Below, piece by piece: positions 61,480 to 64,000 of a stretch of 64,000 nucleotides of DNA. Position numbers and translations under genes: made by a program. The stretch spans positions 558,001-622,000 of the forward strand of contig NZ_JACXST010000001.1 in NCBI RefSeq assembly GCF_014850975.1. Reading direction: 5' to 3'. Each line of letters opens with the position of its first letter. Within the stretch, counting starts at the first letter, position 1. The DNA comes from Methylomonas fluvii. GTDB taxonomy: Bacteria; Pseudomonadota; Gammaproteobacteria; Methylococcales; Methylomonadaceae. The notes beneath the pieces are model-generated. The model saw nothing but the letters and a program-made list of their open reading frames with translations, made no database searches and had not been told where the DNA came from.

Positions 61480-63336
61480 TTATAGGCGAGTTTCCGGTAA
61501 ATGTTGTACGTAGCGAAACAAGAAACTGGATTTCAATAAATCTTCTCGTGCATACAGTATCTGTCGCAATTTTTTCCTATCGCCATGATCAACGGGATAA
61601 ATTTCGGCGTCTTCAAGTATGCTCATTATTCGACTCGAAGCGATCTCAGATGTTTCCGAGAGCTTGGATAAGATAACGAATTCCCGCCTAAATCGCCGAA
61701 TATGATCTGGAAATACCAACTTAGTGCCTCGAGGGCCGACGCTATGAATTAGATAGCCGCGATTGACTAACTGATAGGCAAATTCTTCGCTGATACGAAA
61801 CAGTTCTGCCACGTCAGTAATCGTCATAGCATTTGATTGAGGTTGCAGCCCTTTTATCCATTTGCAAAACTCCACTTTGTCTAACCAGAATTCCCGAAAT
61901 GTTCGAGACTTAGCATCGGGTTTTCGAACAATAATCTGCCCAGAGACAATCCCTCTGAAAACTTGTAAGAACGGCAGATCGATCCGCCCTTGGATGCGGT
62001 TTTTCATGGTTGGAGCCAGAAGTACGCAGTCTTCCGTAGGCGTTGCTGCGCTTTTGTTGATGGTTTCCATCAACGTTTCTAGTTCCAATTTGGAATATTG
62101 CCATGTTGTACAGTAGCCCCTACGCGGAGCCACTTCAAATTTAAAACAGCCATTATTTTGCAATTGTAGAAATTGCGCCTTGGTCACACCCAGGATGTTG
62201 GCAGCCTCGTACGCTGTCACAAGCCCCTTTAGATGTGGCAGAATCTTCTCCAAGTCAGGGCGATAAACCGAGCACATACTGTACTCGGTATTGGTTTGTT
62301 CAAGATGAACAGCGACTTGTTTATCTATAATCGCTCGATTTAGCTCCGATGGCGCTAGATTGTATTCCCTACATGCCCGGCTAAACGAATACCACCGTTG
62401 CATTTTCTTGGCATCAGGGCTGAATAAGGTATTCTTTTTCGTGATGTCGCGGATCAAATTTTCCGTGGCGTATTGTTCGACAATTTCCTTTAACCGCTGA
62501 AACAACGGTTCAGGAAATTCATTGAAAAATTGTCGGTAAAAATACACCAGCCTTTTTTGCTGAATGCCAATAAAACTGGCTCGGGCAAGATGTATCGTTT
62601 GCAAGTACCGCCAAAATCCGTTCTGGTCGGAAAACAAGGCATCAGCACATTGTTTTGTCCTCACGCTAAAGTCAGCCATGTGCTCGAAGGTCTGGCGACC
62701 AGGTTTAGCCGAATCCTCCCCGATTGCCAGCCAACTCATTAAGAACACCAATAATTCGTAACGTCGAGCCAATGGCAACCACTGCGATGTATCGAAGAAC
62801 GGATGGTCGCCGGTCAACATACCCGTCTCCAAAAACTGTTGCAACCGAATCACCGCTATCGGCGCAGGTTTGGTTTCGGCTCTGGCAAGATATTCCAAAC
62901 ACTTGCTGGAATTCTTGCGCGGACCATGAAAACGGTATGGCTTTTGGCAATGAGGGCACAAGTCCTTTAACCATATTCGATGCTGTATGCAGGCAACCGA
63001 TATTTTAAGTTGCCAGCTAATTCGCCAGTAGTTCTCTTCCTGTAAACAAATTGGGCAATAACGGAGCCACTTGGAATTCAGATGGGTTTTCGGTAATGCG
63101 CAGATCTGACTAAGATGGTAGGCTGTACTTTCAAACCCGGTCCATTCAGTGTCAAAACAGGCTTGATACAATTTTTCAAAATCGACAGTTTTTCCGCCTT
63201 TGCCCTCCAACAACCACCGGTACGACGAATAAGTATTCTTATCGGCCAATCGCGTTAGGTAACTAATCGGGTTTTCATCAAAATAGCAATTGGTCCGAAG
63301 AGGCGGGCAAATCAGAGATAATTGGGTATCGCTCAT
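61480..63336 (-). CDS. tniQ: TniQ-family target-selection protein (long form)
   Basis: This is a 618-residue TniQ/TnsD-like protein. The N-terminus has the TniQ pattern (ENPISYLTRLADKN), then zinc motifs YCPICLQEENYW and CIQHRIWLKDLCPHC. Two later helix-turn-helix units appear: VTAYEAANILGVTKAQFLQLQNNG and TITDVAELFRISEEFAYQLVNRGYLI. TniQ guides the transposase to its target. Its ATG overlaps the tniB stop (ATGA). The length is nearer to TnsD than to short TniQ, which suggests binding to a specific site. Confidence 0.92.
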   Translation of the reverse strand: MSDTQLSLICPPLRTNCYFDENPISYLTRLADKNTYSSYRWLLEGKGGKTVDFEKLYQACFDTEWTGFESTAYHLSQICALPKTHLNSKWLRYCPICLQEENYWRISWQLKISVACIQHRIWLKDLCPHCQKPYRFHGPRKNSSKCLEYLARAETKPAPIAVIRLQQFLETGMLTGDHPFFDTSQWLPLARRYELLVFLMSWLAIGEDSAKPGRQTFEHMADFSVRTKQCADALFSDQNGFWRYLQTIHLARASFIGIQQKRLVYFYRQFFNEFPEPLFQRLKEIVEQYATENLIRDITKKNTLFSPDAKKMQRWYSFSRACREYNLAPSELNRAIIDKQVAVHLEQTNTEYSMCSVYRPDLEKILPHLKGLVTAYEAANILGVTKAQFLQLQNNGCFKFEVAPRRGYCTTWQYSKLELETLMETINKSAATPTEDCVLLAPTMKNRIQGRIDLPFLQVFRGIVSGQIIVRKPDAKSRTFREFWLDKVEFCKWIKGLQPQSNAMTITDVAELFRISEEFAYQLVNRGYLIHSVGPRGTKLVFPDHIRRFRREFVILSKLSETSEIASSRIMSILEDAEIYPVDHGDRKKLRQILYAREDLLKSSFLFRYVQHLPETRL

Positions 63337-64000
63337 AGCCGCTCCTTTTTTCTCGCCTTTGCCAACTCCACAGCCGGCGCTTTGTAAAACACCATGCCGC
63401 GTTGGTCGAAGCGTTGACCAAAAAAGTCAGTATGAAAGGGATTCAATTTGCCGACGCCTTCCACCCAAATCGATTCGCTGAACGCTGCTTGCAAACAATG
63501 GTGGTCGATGCCCGACAACTCTAGGTTCACTGCAATTTGATAAGCGCCCAGCATCAACTTGACCATATAGTCCATGATGCCATTAGTCGCGAAATGCAAT
63601 TGCCGGGCAATCCCGTCCTGCTGCAAGTCCAGCGGCTTCGGTAAGCCGAGCGTGGCGTCGATCTTTTTAATGACGCCTAGAAAGTGACTGCGACTGGTAG
63701 GACATTCGAGATCAAAAGGTTTGAGGTCGATTCGCCGACTAAAGCGGCGGCGAAGCTGTTCGTTGGAATCGAGAATGATTTGGGTGCGCTCCAAGCCCAT
63801 GATCACGGTCGAAATCTGGGCTTTATCGATCAAGGTCTTAAGCCAATCGGCGACTTCGGCCGGCGCTCGCTTATTTCCTCGGTCGATGAAATGCTGCATC
63901 TCGTCGAACACAATCAGTTTGACGTCACAAACCTTGATAAGATGCAGAATGCGAGTGGTTTTATCTATCGCCGAGCCTCGATGAAACAGTGGATCGCCCA
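63333..64000 (-). CDS. tniB: TniB-family AAA ATPase (5' part beyond window)
   Basis: The visible frame shows GDPLFHRGSAIDKTTRIL, Walker B KLIVFDEMQHFIDRGN, sensor region STVIMGLERTQIILDSNEQLRRRF and a C-terminal helical part. TniB/TnsC-like ATPases couple target recognition by TniQ to the transposase. The N-terminus with Walker A lies past the right edge. Confidence 0.92.
   Translation of the reverse strand, partial: GDPLFHRGSAIDKTTRILHLIKVCDVKLIVFDEMQHFIDRGNKRAPAEVADWLKTLIDKAQISTVIMGLERTQIILDSNEQLRRRFSRRIDLKPFDLECPTSRSHFLGVIKKIDATLGLPKPLDLQQDGIARQLHFATNGIMDYMVKLMLGAYQIAVNLELSGIDHHCLQAAFSESIWVEGVGKLNPFHTDFFGQRFDQRGMVFYKAPAVELAKARKKERL

Larger units (their letters stand above)
61240..64000 (-). 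mobile_element. Tn7/Tn5053-like transposon, tniQ-tniB side (partial)
   Basis: tniB and tniQ overlap by 4 bp and face a repeat-bearing candidate end at 61240-61351. A tniA-type transposase should lie beyond 64000. No cas genes are visible in the window. The left limit is a working estimate. Confidence 0.6.

Noticed and set aside
61240-64000. CRISPR-associated transposon
   Set aside because: No cas gene or repeat-spacer array is visible in the window; it cannot be decided without the part beyond 64000.
1-64000. CRISPR arrays, tRNA or rRNA genes
   Set aside because: No regularly spaced repeat array, cloverleaf with CCA end or rRNA-like sequence was noticed on reading both strands; short or divergent cases could be missed without a search.

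Overview
The window looks like a chromosomal segment of a gammaproteobacterium, most likely a methanotroph-like member of the Methylococcales. This is inferred from base composition, the rlmH-maf-rng-yhdP and yicC-kinase-rph-rdgB housekeeping blocks, and the mix of inorganic-carbon uptake, arsenosugar and bufferin genes. No rRNA, tRNA, methane monooxygenase or other decisive marker is present, so the taxonomic call is provisional.

Layout. (1) 1-5038, minus strand: yhdP (cut by the left edge), rng, maf, rlmH. (2) 5363-17452, plus strand: an expanded DAB-type inorganic-carbon module. It holds a NuoM-like subunit, a structured repeat, dabA, a NuoL-like dabB, two more NuoM-like subunits, a beta carbonic anhydrase and a SulP transporter, ending in a strong terminator. 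(3) 17699-20065: a penicillin-acylase family hydrolase. (4) About 20.2-25.3 kb: a decayed integrative element next to yicC. It carries a frameshifted tyrosine integrase, an AlpA-like regulator, a small Cys protein and lambda O-like and P-like replication genes, then an IS21 remnant fused to a 5'-truncated yhcG nuclease gene. (5) 25335-29604: yicC, a Ser/Thr kinase, rph, rdgB and an APH-fold kinase. (6) 29978-32700: an isolated Ski2/Hel308-like helicase fused to a HhH and PD-(D/E)XK nuclease region, a probable antiphage gene split by a frameshift in a six-base homopolymer, flanked by an AT-rich repeat-dense region. (7) 33245-35778: an AraC regulator divergent from an AhpD-like, isochorismatase and tautomerase set. 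(8) 35816-51777: arsenosugar-type glycosyltransferases, a VTT-mercuric reductase fusion, MerR, a MetE-like protein and nrtS; then a six-gene operon bufA-bufB-bufC-doxX-DUF3047-arsS; an HD-GYP gene; and a phosphate transporter-arsM-ECF sigma-zinc anti-sigma operon. (9) 52095-56239: a LysR regulator with redox genes (AhpD-like, PNPOx-ferredoxin reductase fusion, GST, NTF2-like). (10) 56.2-64 kb: toxin-antitoxin debris, an intact IS256-family element inserted in a yceK-like lipoprotein gene, a cold-shock/excalibur membrane protein, a YedK-like protein, a NERD protein, and the tniQ/tniB side of a Tn7/Tn5053-like transposon running off the right edge.

The most interesting reading is regulatory. 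A shared ECF-type promoter motif (TGTAAGG, 13-16 nt, CGACT) lies in front of bufA, the HD-GYP gene and the PiT-arsM-sigma operon. This would place a bufferin-like RiPP pathway and two arsenosugar enzymes (ArsM, ArsS) in one autoregulated metal/metalloid stress regulon. The second main point is the DAB module with four antiporter-type membrane subunits plus its own carbonic anhydrase and bicarbonate transporter.
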